The notes under the pieces are model-generated. The model worked only from the letters and a program-made list of their open reading frames with translations, was not told the origin of the DNA and made no database searches. Position numbers and translations under genes: made by a program. 64,000 bases of DNA from Chaetoceros tenuissimus (lineage: Eukaryota; Bacillariophyta; Thalassiosirophyceae; Chaetocerotales; Chaetocerotaceae). Shown in pieces: positions 62,501-64,000 of the stretch (its first letter is position 1; the number at the start of each line of letters is the position of its first letter). The stretch is from assembly GCA_021927905.1 (NCBI GenBank), contig BLLK01000074.1, positions 834,139 through 898,138 on the forward strand, given 5' to 3'.

Positions 62501-64000
62501 GGGTGTATGTTATAGATTGGAGTATGATGTTATTGGATGATGAAGAGCAGAGATTGAATGAGAAGCAGGTGAGTGGAGTAAGTGTGAGCTAACCGTAATG
62601 TCGTTAGAAGAAGTGTGAATGTGAGGAGGAAGATAGAAGAGTGAAATTTTGAGAGATAGGGTTTCGTTTATTGAAAGTATGTAGTATAAGATAGAATAGA
62701 TGATGATGGATGGAGATAGCAGAGAGAGAAAGGAAGATTGGGTGTATGTTATAGATTGGAGTATGATGTTATTGGATGATGAAGAGCAGAGATTGAATGA
62801 GAAGCAGGTGAGTGGAGTAAGTGTGAGCTAACCGTAATGTTGTTAGAAGAAGTGTGAATGTGAGGAGGAAGATAGAAGAGTGAAATTTTGAGAGATAGGG
62901 TTTCGTTTATTGAAAGGATGTAGTATGAGATAGAATAGATGATGATGGATGGAGATAGCAGAGAGAGAAAGGTAGATTGTGTGTATGTTATAGATTGGGT
63001 AATGATGTTATTGGATGTTGAAGAGCAGAGATTAAATGAGAAGCAGGTGAGTGGAGTAAGTGTGAGCTAACCGTAATGTTGTTAGAAGAAGTGTGAATGT
63101 GAGGAGGAAGATAGAAGAGTGAAATTTTGAGAGGTAGGGTTTCGTTTATTGAAAGTATGTAGTATAAGATAGAATAGATGATGATGGATGGAGATAGCAG
63201 AGAGAGAAAGGAAGATTGGGTGTATGTTATAGATTGGAGTATGATGTTATTGGATGATGAAGAGCAGAGATTGAATGAGAAGCAGGTGAGTGGAGTAAGT
63301 GTGAGCTAACCGTAATGTTGTTAGAAGAAGTGTGAATGTGAGGAGGAAGATAGAAGAGTGAAATTTTGAGAGATAGGGTTTCGTTTATTGAAAGTATGTA
63401 GTATAAGATAGAATAGATGATGATGGATGGAGATAGCAGAGAGAGAAAGGAAGATTGTGAACATGATTTAGGATTGGAGTTATGATGTTATTGGATGATG
63501 AAGAGCAGAGATTGAATGAGAAGTGCAGGTGAGTGGAGTAAGTGTAAGCTAACCATAGTGTTGAGTAGAAGAAGTGTGAATGTGGAGGAGGAAGATAGAA
63601 GAGGAAAGTTTGAGCAGTAGGGTTTTTATTTATGGAAGATAGTAGTAGTATGGAGATAGAATAGATGATGATGGAGGAGATAGCAGAGAGAGAAAGGAAG
63701 ATTGTGAATATGGATTTAGATTGAGTTATGATGTTATTGATTGGATGATGAAGGCTAGAGATTGAATGAGAAGTGCAGCAGGTGAGTGAGTAAGTGTAGT
63801 TTAACCGTAGTGTTGATAGAAGAAGTGTGAATGTGAGGAGGAAGATAGAAGAGTGAAAGTTTGAGCAGTAGGGTTTTTATTTATGGAAGATAGTAGTATG
63901 GAGATAGAATAGATGATGATGGATGGAGATAGCAGAGAGAGAGAGGAAGATTGTGAATATGATTTAGATTGAGTTATGATGTTATTGGATGATGAAGAGC
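59523..64000 (+). repeat. Satellite array 2, about 18 units, runs off the window
   Basis: Order of subfamilies: A-like (to about 60690; some units carry an AAGCAGAAGCAGG expansion), B1 (to about 62230), a degenerate junction unit (about 62230-62490), A (to about 63440), then B1-like units with many small indels to the end of the window. The array continues beyond 64000. Confidence 0.93.

Noticed and set aside
53451-64000. Possible coding function of satellite ORFs (for example 58105-58311 and 58894-59100, minus strand)
   Set aside because: Identical 68-aa frames arise only because the 789-bp block is duplicated; they run through satellite and insert boundaries and have no domain.

Overview
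The window is AT-rich nuclear DNA of a photosynthetic eukaryote, most likely a diatom (a centric Chaetoceros-like genome would fit, but the species is inference). The pointers are a CoDi-like Ty1/copia retrotransposon, an ankyrin protein of the type common in diatoms, very short GT-AG introns (68-85 bp), and a thylakoid-lumen cyclophilin-like protein. That protein carries an ER signal with an A|F motif followed by a twin-arginine lumen signal. No tRNA, rRNA or CRISPR is visible.

Layout. (1) 1-5.5 kb: intact gag-pol of a copia element, followed by about 2.8 kb of non-coding DNA with degenerate tandem repeats. (2) 8.3-30 kb: a cluster of Golgi-type (type II membrane) glycan-modifying genes. It holds a two-domain glycosyltransferase, a frameshifted sulfotransferase, a large three-domain glycosyltransferase with two almost identical GT8-like domains, and a four-exon tandem sulfotransferase-like gene. 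Two diverged copies of a promoter plus signal-anchor exon lie in inverted orientation. The two sulfotransferase-like genes share a conserved block of about 40 bp upstream of their starts. The cluster is interrupted by a 3.47-kb terminal-inverted-repeat element without a transposase, a head-to-tail pair of internally deleted DNA transposons, and a 382-bp foldback element. (3) 30.4-43.6 kb: ordinary genes. These are an ankyrin protein, a plastid TLP40/CYP38-like protein, a secreted or plastid PDZ protein, two convergent two-pore K+ channels with EF hands, and a multi-pass membrane protein with TspO-like signatures. (4) 43.7-53.3 kb: a graveyard of duplicated, broken ORFs, including a Pif1-like helicase fragment, joined by dispersed purine-rich repeat tails and a segmental duplication. 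(5) 53.4-64 kb: a satellite array of about 39 units of ~239 bp in three subfamilies, interrupted twice by the same ~527-bp non-satellite insert.

How the genes fit together. The glycosyltransferases and sulfotransferases look like a locus for building and sulfating glycans in the secretory pathway, expanded by tandem duplication and then broken up by transposons. The two K+ channels are paralogues, and part of the 3' end of one is tandemly duplicated. The biochemical roles are inferred from motifs only.
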